A stretch of 64,000 bases of DNA from Anaerocolumna sp. AGMB13020 (GTDB lineage: Bacteria; Bacillota; Clostridia; Lachnospirales; Lachnospiraceae): assembly GCF_033100115.1 (NCBI RefSeq), contig NZ_CP136910.1, forward strand, positions 5,410,001 through 5,474,000, given 5' to 3'. Each line of letters starts with the position of its first letter. Position 1 is the stretch's first letter. Positions 1-8,822 of the stretch are shown here, piece by piece. Below the pieces are notes generated by a model. It did not search any database and was not told the DNA's origin. It saw nothing but the letters and a program-made list of their open reading frames with translations. The translations under genes and the position numbers were made by a program.

Positions 1-434
1 ATATTTCGAAAGAGCAGTATCGAAATGTCTCAGCAGGCAATCAATTACTGAATGGTAATCAGGCGTTAGGTTATTGCAGAGTGCGTTATGTGGCGACCGG
101 TGAGCATGAGCTGAATGATTTTGGCAGGACCTCCAGACAGAGAGTTGTTTTAAACGCCATCTTTGATAAATATAAAACCAAAAGTCTGCCAGAACTGGCT
201 TTAATAGCAAATTCCCTGCTTTCTTATATTACGACTGATCTTACCCAGGAGGAATTTACAGCTTATCTACAGCTACTGGCAGAAGCAAAGAATGGGGAGC
301 TTCAGACTTTGAGAATACCGGCTGACAATACCTTCGAAGAAGGAACAGTTCGTGGTATGTCTGTGCTGATACCTGATAAATATGAAAATAGAAAATTGCT
401 GCAAGGTTTTATAAAGCAAGAATCGAGACAGTAA
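1..434 (+). CDS. LytR-CpsA-Psr (LCP) family wall-polymer ligase, 5' end missing
   Basis: The reading frame is open from the first bases of the window, so this is the C-terminal part of a gene that begins upstream; the in-frame GTG at 81 is internal. The visible part reads LNGNQALGYCRVRY, then DFGRTSRQR and VVLNAIF, the order of conserved segments in LCP phosphotransferases, which attach teichoic acids or capsule polymers to peptidoglycan on the outside of the membrane. The Arg residues of CRVRY and RTSRQR are the ones that bind the polyprenyl pyrophosphate head group in the family. The missing N-terminus should hold the membrane anchor. The tail after the domain is short and ends at 434. The next gene starts about 105 bases on, in the same direction. 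Family call is firm; substrate polymer cannot be told. Confidence 0.85.
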   Translation, partial: ISKEQYRNVSAGNQLLNGNQALGYCRVRYVATGEHELNDFGRTSRQRVVLNAIFDKYKTKSLPELALIANSLLSYITTDLTQEEFTAYLQLLAEAKNGELQTLRIPADNTFEEGTVRGMSVLIPDKYENRKLLQGFIKQESRQ

Positions 435-539
435 ATTACTGATAATAATATAAGATGTCAAAATTCTGGGTTTGGAATATACTCAGGTTTTGGCATTTTT
501 TATGGAATAGTTTTCTTAGACAGGCATATACTGTTAAGG

Positions 540-1616
540 ATGTTTAACGAATCCGGTGATTTTATGAGAGACTATTTCACAAAAAGCAGACTTCATAAGA
601 TAAGCGTGGAAAATAAGAGACGTATTAATAAACGTACAAGAAACAGACAATCCTCTACGAAAGTAACAGCCAATGAAATTACGAAAACAAGAGCATTTCC
701 GGCAATCCCTGTTCGAAAGAAATCCAACGGAAATGGAGTTCTTGTAAAGCGGGATGGAACAGTCCTAAGCATTAACAAGATTTGGACCGTGACAATACTT
801 ATTATTGTGATTATTCTTTTGTCCAGGATGGTAAGCTTTCTTAATTCCTATTCCTTACAGAAGTCTTATCGGACCATTGTAAGGAATGGATTGGATTACG
901 ACTATTTTCGGGATATGCTGCTGCCGGAAGAAATCATAGGTAATATTAATACCGGCTCTTTAAAAAATGATGAACAACAGATTGAGAGATGCTCCGGTTA
1001 TGCTGCCATTCTGACTCTGTTAAAACAGAATGGTTTAATAAGGGGAGATGAGGTATCTGTTAATAAGGTAAGTTTTTTCAGGGATAAACTAAAGGACTAT
1101 ACTGCTTTTGGGGAATTAACGGATTACTATAAGAGTCTCTTTGCGGATATCAAGTTATTTCCTTTGGATAGAGGAGAAGACAATTCAATAAAATTTACCT
1201 TCGGAGATACCTGGAGTGAATTAAGGAATTATGGTGGGAATAGAAGACATGAAGGTACTGATATATTTCCGGAGGAGAATGTCGTTGGTAAATACAGGGT
1301 AATCAGCGCGTCTGATGGCGTAGTTGAGAGAATCGGGTGGCTTGAAAAAGGAGGATACCGTGTGGGAATCAGAGCACCTCACGGAGCATATCTGTATTAT
1401 GCCCATTTAGATTCTTATGCGGAAGGCCTGGAATTGGGTGATAGTGTCAAAGCCGGTGATTTTCTTGGGTTTATGGGAGACAGCGGGTATGGTACAGAAG
1501 GCACAAAAGGAATGTTTCCAGTGCATTTACACTTTGGAATGTACATAGATGCGGTACCGGGAGAAATCAGTGTGAATCCTTACAGTACCATTTGCTACCT
1601 GGAAGCAAAGCAATAG
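540..1616 (+). CDS. Membrane-anchored M23 family metallopeptidase
   Basis: 358 residues: a basic N-terminus, one membrane segment at about residues 80-101, a linker region of about 110 residues, and a C-terminal M23 (LytM) domain. Zinc ligands are visible: the HxxxD motif in RHEGTD (about residue 236), YAHLDS, and HLHFG (about residue 328). M23 enzymes cut peptide cross-bridges of peptidoglycan, so this protein likely works at the outer face of the membrane. With all three ligand motifs present it should be catalytically competent, unlike SpoIIQ-type degenerate members. The start is uncertain: ATG at 540 has AAGGA almost touching it, and ATG at 564 lacks a good site. A role in growth or sporulation cannot be decided from context. 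Confidence 0.8.
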   Translation: MFNESGDFMRDYFTKSRLHKISVENKRRINKRTRNRQSSTKVTANEITKTRAFPAIPVRKKSNGNGVLVKRDGTVLSINKIWTVTILIIVIILLSRMVSFLNSYSLQKSYRTIVRNGLDYDYFRDMLLPEEIIGNINTGSLKNDEQQIERCSGYAAILTLLKQNGLIRGDEVSVNKVSFFRDKLKDYTAFGELTDYYKSLFADIKLFPLDRGEDNSIKFTFGDTWSELRNYGGNRRHEGTDIFPEENVVGKYRVISASDGVVERIGWLEKGGYRVGIRAPHGAYLYYAHLDSYAEGLELGDSVKAGDFLGFMGDSGYGTEGTKGMFPVHLHFGMYIDAVPGEISVNPYSTICYLEAKQ

Positions 1617-1663
1617 AGCAGATTGACTGGTCTATTTTATTTCCACAAAGAGGTAGTTTATGA

Positions 1664-1795
1664 TATAATAAAGCGTAGAGAGGAATTTGGAGCTTGCTCC
1701 AAAATTCTGACCGGAGCACCAAGACCATGAACAAGCATTACGTTCATGGTATAATAAAGCGTAGAGAGGAATTACTATTTTACAGAGTAATTCTG
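1664..1795 (+). repeat. 24-base direct repeat, 86-base period, with three small hairpins
   Basis: The same 24 bases (TATAATAAAGCG followed by TAGAGAGGAATT) occur at 1664-1687 and 1750-1773. Each copy starts with a TATAAT box. Between and after the copies are short hairpins: TTTGGAGC/GCTCCAAA, ACCATGAAC/GTTCATGGT (1723-1750) and GAATTACT/AGTAATTC. This occupies most of the 306-base gap before the alarmone synthetase gene. It may be tandem promoters with a structured leader; no protein frame is evident. Confidence 0.55.
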
Positions 1796-1922
1796 AAGGC
1801 CGTTATAATAATATGTTTTAGTAATCTGAAAGCGTTAAGATGAAAGGTTTTGGGGTTGTTATAACAGGAGGGATAAGGAAGAATCTGAAAGAAGAGGATA
1901 ACTTATCCGGAAAGAGGTTTTC

Positions 1923-2726
1923 ATGGAAATACAGTTATGGAGAGAAATACTTGATCCTTATGCACTTGCCGTGGAGGAGCTTGTAGTAAAATTCAATCAT
2001 ATAATTGAAGAATACAAGAAGAAGGGGGAATATTCTCCTATTGAGCAGGTCAATGGCAGAGTAAAGACGATTTCCAGTATCTTGGAGAAAGCACAGAAGA
2101 AGAGTATTCCGTTGCCGGATATCGAAGAAATGATGGAAGACATTGCAGGTATCCGTATCATTTGCCAGTTTGTGGAGGATATCGAAAAAGTAGTAGAAAT
2201 CATAAAAAAGCGTACGGATCTTGAGATAAAGAGTGAGAAGGATTATATTAACAATACAAAATCCAGTGGATACAGAAGTTATCATATGATAATTTATTAT
2301 AAAGTGGAGACATTAAAGGGAACCAAGCAGGTACAGGCAGAGATACAGATCAGAACACTGGCTATGAATTTCTGGGCAACTATTGAGCATTCCCTTCAAT
2401 ATAAGTATAAAGAAAACATGCCGGAACAGATCAGGGCAAGATTAAGCAAAGCAGCTGATGCCATTATATCTCTGGACCAGGAGATGTCCTCTGTTCGGGA
2501 TGAAATCATGGATGCGCAGAATTCGTTTAAGGTAAAAGCTAACATGGTAGCTGATATCCTGACGAATATACAAAATTTATATAAAGTTGCCAACAAACGT
2601 GAAGTTGTTAAGATACAGGATGAATTCTTTCATATTTATGAAACGGGAGATTTGGAGCAATTAGAGCGTTTTAACAGAGAACTGGACAAAATATCAGAGG
2701 GTTATCGTGCCCAAAGTTTACGTTAA
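1923..2726 (+). CDS. Small alarmone synthetase, RelQ/YjbM-type GTP pyrophosphokinase
   Basis: 267 residues, the size of a single-domain small alarmone synthetase. It lacks the HD hydrolase domain and the TGS/ACT regulatory domains of long RelA/SpoT proteins. Synthetase motifs are visible in order: GRVKTISSILEK, the IAGIRIICQF strand, SSGYRSYHMI, and QAEIQIRTLAMNFWATIEH with the catalytic EIQIRT Glu. Such enzymes move pyrophosphate from ATP to GTP or GDP to make (p)ppGpp, slowing growth under wall or nutrient stress. The C-terminal 80 residues are helical, as in RelQ, where they mediate tetramer formation. The ATG at 1923 follows an AGAGG ribosome site. The repeated structured leader upstream may control it. 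Confidence 0.88.
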   Translation: MEIQLWREILDPYALAVEELVVKFNHIIEEYKKKGEYSPIEQVNGRVKTISSILEKAQKKSIPLPDIEEMMEDIAGIRIICQFVEDIEKVVEIIKKRTDLEIKSEKDYINNTKSSGYRSYHMIIYYKVETLKGTKQVQAEIQIRTLAMNFWATIEHSLQYKYKENMPEQIRARLSKAADAIISLDQEMSSVRDEIMDAQNSFKVKANMVADILTNIQNLYKVANKREVVKIQDEFFHIYETGDLEQLERFNRELDKISEGYRAQSLR

Positions 2727-2869
2727 GTGAAGAGGATTATAAAGAATATACTGAAAAGTAGGACGACCAGAATAACACGATAAATTTTTTAACACGCTTG
2801 ACATACAGAGAATATAATTCGTTTAAAAGCAATAGATTTACAAGATTGGATATGAAGGAAGAGGTTAAC

Positions 2870-4291
2870 ATGAAATTACCACAGACATTTGAAGAACGCA
2901 TGAGAAGCTTACTGGGAGAGGAGTACGGTGAGTATGAGAAAAGCCTGGAGCAAAAGCATTATAGTGGGCTCAGAGTAAATACTCTTAAAATAACACCGGA
3001 GGAATTTGAGAAAATTTCTCCCTTTAAGATAACAAGAATACCCTGGATTAGGAATGGGTATTACTACGATGCAGAGGAGCAACCGGCTAGGCATCCCTAC
3101 TACTTTGCGGGTCTTTATTATATCCAGGAACCCAGTGCCATGACTCCGGCGAGTCTTTTACCGGTTACCCCGGGAGATAGGGTATTAGACCTTTGTGCTG
3201 CCCCGGGAGGGAAAAGTACAGAATTAGGAGCCAGATTACAGGGAAAGGGTCTGTTGGTATCAAATGATATCTCAAATTCCAGGGCGAAAGCTCTGCTAAA
3301 GAATATTGAACTTTTTGGAATCCGAAACCCGGTTATCATCAGTGAAGCACCTGGAAAATTAACGGATTATTTTACGGAATATTTTGATAAGATTCTGGTA
3401 GATGCGCCATGTTCAGGAGAAGGAATGTTTCGTAAATCTCCGGCAATTATGAAGAATTGGGAACAATATGGGGTTGAGTATTATAACAAACTGCAGAAGG
3501 AAATTATCCTGCAGGCAGCCAGAATGTTAAGACCCGGTGGTTATATGCTTTATTCTACTTGTACCTTTTCACCGGAAGAAAATGAAGGAACCATCTCTTA
3601 TCTGCTGGATCAATATCCGGAATTTCAAGTTGTTGATCCCCTTGTCATGAATACAGGCGCGACTGATGAGAACAGCATGCAGAACTCTTCTGCAGGTCAG
3701 GTTTCTTATGAAGGATTTTCACATGGAAGACCTGACTGGGCCGATGGAAGAGAAGAACTTAAAAACTGCATTAGACTTTGGCCCCATAAGATAAAAGGAG
3801 AAGGACATTTCATTGCTCTTTTGCGTAAAGGAGAGTCCGAACCGGGACAAGATATGAATAGAGCGGGTAACTCCGTTAAAATAACCAGTGAGACGGAAGA
3901 ATTTCTTAAGCATGTCCATATTCCCATTCCTACTGAGAATTTGATGACAAAAGAGGACAGGTTATACCTGTTACCGGAAGGTTTACCGGACTTAAAAGGA
4001 CTTCGACTGCTGCGCCAGGGACTGCTCCTTGGTGAGATGAAGAAAGGGCGTTTTGAGCCAAGTCAGGCTCTGGCAAGTGCTTTGACACCGGGTGACTTTA
4101 AAAAAGTAATAGACCTGCCGGGAAATAGTTCAGAAGCTATAAAATACCTAAAATGTGAAACCATTACTGCTGAAACACCTTTTGGGGACGGTTATCACCT
4201 GGTTACTGCTGATTCCTATTCTCTTGGTTGGGGAAAGTTATCGGGAAATTCACTTAAGAATAAATATCTGCCTGGCTGGAGATGGATGTAA
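2870..4291 (+). CDS. RsmB/RsmF family rRNA (cytosine-5) methyltransferase
   Basis: 473 residues from the ATG at 2870, chosen because GGAAGAGG lies just upstream; an upstream in-frame extension has no ribosome site. The NOL1/NOP2/Sun fold is clear: SAM-binding LDLCAAPGGKS (about residues 105-115), NDISNSRAKALLKN, the motif IV loop DAPCSGEGMFRKSP (Cys about 180) and motif VI YSTCTFSPEENEG (Cys about 230). The two Cys residues are the catalytic pair that form and release the covalent RNA adduct. The last 150 residues match the layout of the RsmF C-terminal and PUA-like RNA-binding domains. Likely methylates a cytosine of 16S rRNA. It leads a run of RNA-modification genes that continues to 6984. 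Confidence 0.9.
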   Translation: MKLPQTFEERMRSLLGEEYGEYEKSLEQKHYSGLRVNTLKITPEEFEKISPFKITRIPWIRNGYYYDAEEQPARHPYYFAGLYYIQEPSAMTPASLLPVTPGDRVLDLCAAPGGKSTELGARLQGKGLLVSNDISNSRAKALLKNIELFGIRNPVIISEAPGKLTDYFTEYFDKILVDAPCSGEGMFRKSPAIMKNWEQYGVEYYNKLQKEIILQAARMLRPGGYMLYSTCTFSPEENEGTISYLLDQYPEFQVVDPLVMNTGATDENSMQNSSAGQVSYEGFSHGRPDWADGREELKNCIRLWPHKIKGEGHFIALLRKGESEPGQDMNRAGNSVKITSETEEFLKHVHIPIPTENLMTKEDRLYLLPEGLPDLKGLRLLRQGLLLGEMKKGRFEPSQALASALTPGDFKKVIDLPGNSSEAIKYLKCETITAETPFGDGYHLVTADSYSLGWGKLSGNSLKNKYLPGWRWM

Positions 4292-4398
4292 AGATAAAAT
4301 TTAGATATAAATGTTGGCACGAGGATAGTATAGGAAAAGGATATAAAAGATTTATATTGTCTTTTAATAAGAAAGTTGTAATTTGAAAGGAAAAATAA

Positions 4399-5124
4399 AT
4401 GGGAGAATACCTTCGATTGGATAAATACCTGGCTGATATGGGAATCGGAACCAGAAGTGAGGTAAAGGGCTATATCAGAAAAGGAAGAGTGAAAGTAAAT
4501 AAAGAGGTGGCGAAAGCTCCTGACTTAAAAATAACAGGTGAGGATTATGTTACCTTTGATGAACAGGTAATTTCCTATGTAAATACAGAGTATTATATGT
4601 TAAATAAACCAGGCGGAGTAGTATCAGCCACCAGGGACAAATTTGCCTCTACGGTTGTAGACCTTATAGAAGAAGGAAAACGAAAGGATTTATTTCCCGT
4701 TGGAAGGCTTGATAAGGATACCGAAGGACTGTTATTAATTACCAATGACGGTGATCTGGCTCATCGGCTGCTATCACCGAAGAAACATGTAAGTAAGTGC
4801 TATTATGCAAGAGTGACAGGCAGAGTAGATGCGGAGGATATAAAAAGTTTTCAGGATGGTATGAGGTTAGACGAGGAACTTACAACTTTACCGGCAGAAC
4901 TTAAACTTATAAAAGCGGAAGCCGGAGAATCAGAAGTACTGGTTACCATTTTTGAAGGTAAATTTCATCAGATTAAAAGGATGTTCGAAGCAGTAGGAAA
5001 GGAAGTTCTCTATCTGAAAAGGCTCAGTATGGGGGAGCTAACCCTGGATGAATCTTTGGAGCCGGGGGAATACCGGGAACTTACAAAAGCAGAAATTACG
5101 CTTTTATATAACCAGACAATGTAG
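4399..5124 (+). CDS. RsuA/RluB/RluE-family pseudouridine synthase
   Basis: 241 residues with an N-terminal S4 RNA-binding domain (LRLDKYLADMGIGTRSEVKGYI, residues 5-26) and the RsuA-family catalytic motif VGRLDKDTEGLLLITNDG, whose Asp (GRLD) is the nucleophile. The family isomerises uridine to pseudouridine in ribosomal RNA; single-S4 proteins of this length in Firmicutes mostly act on 16S U516. The ATG at 4399 follows GAAAGGA. It lies about 110 bases after the methyltransferase gene in the same direction and 37 bases before the HAD gene. Confidence 0.88.
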   Translation: MGEYLRLDKYLADMGIGTRSEVKGYIRKGRVKVNKEVAKAPDLKITGEDYVTFDEQVISYVNTEYYMLNKPGGVVSATRDKFASTVVDLIEEGKRKDLFPVGRLDKDTEGLLLITNDGDLAHRLLSPKKHVSKCYYARVTGRVDAEDIKSFQDGMRLDEELTTLPAELKLIKAEAGESEVLVTIFEGKFHQIKRMFEAVGKEVLYLKRLSMGELTLDESLEPGEYRELTKAEITLLYNQTM

Positions 5125-5161
5125 GCGTTACGTAACAAATGAAAGTTGCAGAGGAAGGTAA

Positions 5162-5830
5162 ATGATAATAAACAAAGATATATTTCAAAATATAAAAGCA
5201 GTTTTATTTGATCTGGACGGGACATTAGTAGATTCCATGTGGTTGTGGGAGGACATAGACAAAGAGTACTTAAGCCGGTTTGATATTACCTTACCGGATG
5301 ATTTACAGGATATGATACAGGGTATGAGTTTCTCTGAAACTGCGGTTTATTTTAAGGAACGTTTCTTGATTCCTCATTCTCTGGAGGATATAAAAGCAGA
5401 TTGGAATAAAATGGCCTGGAAGAAATACGCAGAAGAAGTTCCTCTGAAAGAAGGCGTACTATCGGTTCTGAAGGAATTGAGGAACAGAGGAATATCTATG
5501 GGGATAGCAACCAGCAACTCCAAAGAACTTGTGGAACTTGTAATCGGTAAGTTAGGGGTAGCAAAATATTTCAGCTCCATTCGAACTTCCTGTGAGGTGG
5601 CAAAGGGTAAACCTTCTCCGGATATCTACCAACTGGTGGCGAAAGATCTGGGAGCAGAACCAGCAGAATGTCTGGTATTTGAAGATATTATTGCTGGAAT
5701 ATTGGCGGGAAAAAGTGCCGGTATGAAAGTTTGCAGTGTTTATGATAAAAAGTCTGAGGGAGATACAAAAAAGAAACAAGAACTCTCTGATTATTATATT
5801 CATACCTTTTCGGAGCTGTTGAACATATAA
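5162..5830 (+). CDS. HAD-superfamily (subfamily IA) phosphatase/phosphomutase
   Basis: 222 residues. Motif I is FDLDGTLVDS (nucleophile Asp and acid/base Asp), motif II is IATSNS, and motifs III/IV lie in KGKPSPDIY and FEDIIAGILAGKSAGM. A helical cap follows motif I (DSMWLWEDIDKEYL and on), as in beta-phosphoglucomutase-like members. The substrate is likely a small phosphorylated metabolite; these enzymes are promiscuous and nothing in the neighbourhood (RNA modification genes) points to one. AGAGGAAGG precedes the start. Gene spacing (37 bases after the pseudouridine synthase) suggests co-transcription. Confidence 0.82.
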   Translation: MIINKDIFQNIKAVLFDLDGTLVDSMWLWEDIDKEYLSRFDITLPDDLQDMIQGMSFSETAVYFKERFLIPHSLEDIKADWNKMAWKKYAEEVPLKEGVLSVLKELRNRGISMGIATSNSKELVELVIGKLGVAKYFSSIRTSCEVAKGKPSPDIYQLVAKDLGAEPAECLVFEDIIAGILAGKSAGMKVCSVYDKKSEGDTKKKQELSDYYIHTFSELLNI

Positions 5831-5946
5831 GTTAAAGGAAAGTTTGTATACCCGTTAAGGTATTGTATATAGAGGCCTGAGGTTATATACTGATATAATA
5901 CTTTAACTTAGATCTAATACTTTAGCTTATTTAGAAAGAGGAAAGA

Positions 5947-6984
5947 ATGAAAACCATAGTAGCAGGAAAGAATGAAGCAGGGCAAAGACTGGACAAGCTG
6001 CTGCAAAAAACTCTGAACAAAGCACCAAAGAGTTTTATCTATAAGATGCTCCGAAAAAAGAACATTACCCTAAATGGAAAAAAAGCAGAAGGCTCTGAAA
6101 TGGTACAGTTTTCTGATGAAATAAAGCTGTTTTTAGCCGATGAGACCATAGATAAATTTACAGAAAGTTATGCTGCTGTCTTTAACAATAGTGAGGAAAC
6201 AACCGGGAAAAAGGATACCGGTGGAGGTAAAAGCATTCAACGTGTAAAGTTACAGATTGTTTACGAGGATTCCGATATTGTTTTAATAAACAAACCGGCT
6301 GGGATGCTTTCTCAGAAGGCTAAGGATACGGACGTTTCATTGGTGGAATACCTGATACAATACCTGTTAAAGAGCAACAGTCTTACATTGACGGAACTTA
6401 ATACCTTTAAACCAGGTATCTGCAACCGGCTGGATAGAAATACCAGTGGACTGGTGGCAGCAGGCAAGACCCTTCCGGGGCTTCAGATGCTTTCAGAAGT
6501 TTTCAGGGAACGGACCCTTGACAAATATTATTTATGTCTTGTGAAGGGAGCGGTAAAGGAACAGAAAAGAATAACCGGTTATCTGACAAAGAATGAGAAA
6601 ACCAATCAAGTTACCATTCTGCCAAAGGAGACGGAGGATTCTGATTATATCGAAACGGAATACACACCCGTAATCAATAACAATGAATATACTTTATTGA
6701 AGGTAAAGCTGATTACCGGTAAGACTCATCAGATTCGTGCTCATTTAAGCAGCATCGGTCATCCTATCATTGGTGATGCAAAGTATGGTAATAAGACCAT
6801 GAATGACCGGTTCAGGAAGGAATTTAAGTTAAACCATCAGCTTCTGCATTCCTATGAAATGAAATTTTCAAAAGATATGACTGGAGAGTTTGCTTATCTG
6901 TCCGGACATAAAGTAAATGCAGAACTGCCTGAATATTTTGAAAATATCTTAAAGGTCTGTCTGGATTATAAAGGGAGGATATAA
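5947..6984 (+). CDS. RluA-family 23S rRNA pseudouridine synthase
   Basis: 345 residues: S4 domain (RLDKLLQKTLNKAPKSFIYKML, residues 13-34, with NITLNGKK), then the RluA catalytic domain with INKPAGMLSQK and the active-site segment CNRLDRNTSGLVAAGKT. The usual HRLD is NRLD here, which keeps the catalytic Asp. Length and domain order fit RluC/RluD, which modify 23S rRNA, but the exact uridine is not readable. An insert rich in E, T, K and G joins the two domains (about residues 65-95). The stop is one base before the recU start, and the recU ribosome site lies inside this gene, so the two are translated as a unit. Confidence 0.87.
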   Translation: MKTIVAGKNEAGQRLDKLLQKTLNKAPKSFIYKMLRKKNITLNGKKAEGSEMVQFSDEIKLFLADETIDKFTESYAAVFNNSEETTGKKDTGGGKSIQRVKLQIVYEDSDIVLINKPAGMLSQKAKDTDVSLVEYLIQYLLKSNSLTLTELNTFKPGICNRLDRNTSGLVAAGKTLPGLQMLSEVFRERTLDKYYLCLVKGAVKEQKRITGYLTKNEKTNQVTILPKETEDSDYIETEYTPVINNNEYTLLKVKLITGKTHQIRAHLSSIGHPIIGDAKYGNKTMNDRFRKEFKLNHQLLHSYEMKFSKDMTGEFAYLSGHKVNAELPEYFENILKVCLDYKGRI

Positions 6985-6985
6985 T

Positions 6986-7525
6986 ATGCCCTCATGGAAT
7001 TCAAGAGGTCTTAGGGGGTCTGCACTGGAGGAACTCATAAATCTTACAAATACCAGATATCGCGAGAAAAATCTGGCATTGATACAAAAAATCCCGACCC
7101 CAATAACCCCAATAACCATTGATAAAGAAAACAGACATATAACCCTTGCGTACTTCGGTGAGAAAAGTACAGTGGATTATATTGGAACAGTACAGGGAAT
7201 CCCTATATGCTTTGATGCGAAAGAGTGTGCAAGCGATACCTTTGCACTGCAGAACATTCATGAGCATCAGGTTGAGTTTATGAAGGATTTTGAGAAGCAG
7301 GGAGGGATTGCTTTTCTGCTTTTGTATTATTCAAAGAAAAACCATTATCATTATCTTCCTTTGAAGGATTTACTGTTTTTCTGGAACCGTGCAAAAGAGG
7401 GCGGACGAAAGAGCTTTCGTTTTGAAGAGCTGGAGGCGGAGAATGCCATAGATTGCATTAACAGTATTTACATACATTATTTGGTGAATGTATCCAAGGA
7501 TGCAGAAGGAAGAGATAATTCATAG
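6986..7525 (+). CDS. recU: Holliday junction resolvase RecU
   Basis: 179 residues. It shows the RecU signature in order: RGSALEELINLTNTRYREK near the N-terminus, LALIQKIPTPI, KSTVDYIGTVQGIPICFDAKEC (the nuclease D-x-K type active site with Asp and Glu-Lys equivalents), HQVEFMKDFEKQGGIAFLL, and the C-terminal YLPLKDLLFFW and GRKSF. RecU cuts four-way DNA junctions after recombination in Firmicutes, the role of RuvC elsewhere. In many Firmicutes recU pairs with ponA; here it is coupled to a pseudouridine synthase gene instead. It is the last housekeeping gene before the toxin island. GGGAGG sits 7-12 bases upstream of the ATG. Confidence 0.88.
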   Translation: MPSWNSRGLRGSALEELINLTNTRYREKNLALIQKIPTPITPITIDKENRHITLAYFGEKSTVDYIGTVQGIPICFDAKECASDTFALQNIHEHQVEFMKDFEKQGGIAFLLLYYSKKNHYHYLPLKDLLFFWNRAKEGGRKSFRFEELEAENAIDCINSIYIHYLVNVSKDAEGRDNS

Positions 7526-7683
7526 TAGAGTTAAGATGCCTGAATCTACATTACTAATTGTTACTGGTATAAGATAGAGATAATACTTAGTAGAATTAAG
7601 ATGTGATGCCTTATCTCTTATAAGAATACATAGGAGTAGGTGAAGTTTAAGTCCCCGCAAATATTGTGTAAGAAAAGGTATCG

Positions 7684-7918
7684 GGTGAAATAACTATTGA
7701 CCCCAAAACTGGAATAGAAACATTTGCTTAATACCTTTAGTAAGAAGATATGATGCTGAGATATTTATTTGCTTTGAAGGTGGTAAAAAAGTAGAACTCA
7801 AATTATATATGATTTTATCAGCCAGAGTAGGAACAAGATTACAGTAAGAGTGTTTTGGGATTGGTTAAGGATGCGATGGAAGAAATGGTAAAGAAGGATA
7901 ATAAATTCGGAATCTAAA
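7684..7918 (+). pseudogene. Remnants of an old toxin/immunity cassette
   Basis: Bases 7684-7731 translate to GEITIDPKTGIETFA-stop, nearly the same as the last residues of the toxin tip that ends at 20373 (TTIDPKTGIETIIFER). Right after it, 7740-7834 reads RYDAEIFICFEGGKKVELK and on, and after one stop the same frame continues as SVLGLVKDAMEEMVKKD to a stop at 7918. The second piece resembles a decayed small immunity-like gene, though I do not recognise the family. The remnant lies between recU and the first WXG100 gene, so toxin cassettes once reached beyond the present left edge of the operon. The rest of the 836-base gap (7526-8361) is AT-rich and shows no gene. Confidence 0.5.
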
Positions 7919-7951
7919 TGTGAGATTATTATTAAATAAATAATTTGCATA

Positions 7952-8000
7952 TATATGGACCTGTGTCTAAGTTATTGACACAAGTCCATATTTTTTTGGT
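7952..8000. terminator. Hairpin terminator after the cassette remnant
   Basis: ATGGAC-C-TGTGTC and GACACA-A-GTCCAT form a 12-13 bp stem around a short loop, followed by ATTTTTTT. It isolates the T7SS operon from upstream transcription. Confidence 0.75.
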
Positions 8001-8361
8001 ATAGCGATTTTTAATAAACCAACTGTTATAGGTGGGTCCACAGCTGCTTTAGTTTCAAGTAAAATATCTCGAGTGATTTAAAAAGTTCGGTTTCAGTAAA
8101 TTAAGTTTTTAAAGAATGTCTGTATATTATTAAAAAACACCCTAAAAAGATACTACAAACAAAAATAAATGTCATATTGTTTCTGTAAGTAAAAAACATA
8201 AATTAAATAACATAAATTAAATAAAAGCTTAAACAAAGTTATGGTATCTAAAACACAGAGCAAAAATATCGTGACTTAAATGAATGTGAATGAGATATTA
8301 ATTCTCCTATAAATAAAGGAGCATTAACATAAAATCATACGAATTGAAAGGGGATAAAAAA

Positions 8362-8661
8362 ATGGCAGGAACCATTAGAATTACACCGGAAGAACTAAGA
8401 GATGCAGCGAGTTTTATCAAGCAGAAACAGGAGGCAATGACAGCAGATGCCAATGCCTTGAATGCAAAAATCAATGAAATTGCAACGAATTGGGAAGGTG
8501 CTGCTCAATCTGCATTTATCAGCGGCTTTACGAACGACTTATGGCCGGTTCTGGACAAGACAATGCCTCAGATTCTTACTGGAATTCAAACGCAGTTAAC
8601 GCAAACTGCAACTACCCTGGAGGAGACAGATAAGGCAATCGCTGACAGGCTAAAATTATAA
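8362..8661 (+). CDS. WXG100 family T7SS protein (EsxA-like)
   Basis: 99 residues from the ATG at 8362, which has AAAGGGG at the right distance; an upstream in-frame TTG lies on the ribosome site itself and is rejected. It has the WXG100 layout: helix, turn with WEG at residues 44-46, helix, acidic C-terminus (EETDKAIADRLKL). These proteins form helical hairpin dimers that are exported by, and help target effectors to, type VII secretion. It stands alone between two terminators, so it is probably transcribed at a higher level than the genes that follow. No EssC ATPase or other machinery gene is in the window. Confidence 0.9.
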   Translation: MAGTIRITPEELRDAASFIKQKQEAMTADANALNAKINEIATNWEGAAQSAFISGFTNDLWPVLDKTMPQILTGIQTQLTQTATTLEETDKAIADRLKL

Positions 8662-8677
8662 GAATGAAGTCGTAAAG

Positions 8678-8733
8678 AGGCTGCAGCAGGAAGGGGATGG
8701 TAACAGAGAATCCTTTCCTACTGCAGCTTTTTT
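8678..8733 (+). terminator. Intrinsic terminator after the WXG100 gene
   Basis: GCTGCAGCAGGAAGGG pairs with CCTTTCCTACTGCAGC (imperfect) and is followed by TTTTTT. It ends the WXG100 transcript, or allows only partial read-through to the gene at 8823. Confidence 0.85.
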
Positions 8734-8822
8734 CAGAATTCACAATAAGACTGTATATGCTTGGAATAAGCAAAATAAAATAGAGCGGATAAAAACAGAG
8801 ATAGGAATGAAGGAGGAATAAG

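Noticed and set aside
2798..2869. Longer N-terminus for the rRNA methyltransferase
   Set aside because: The extra 24 residues are not typical of the family, and the good ribosome site belongs to the ATG at 2870.
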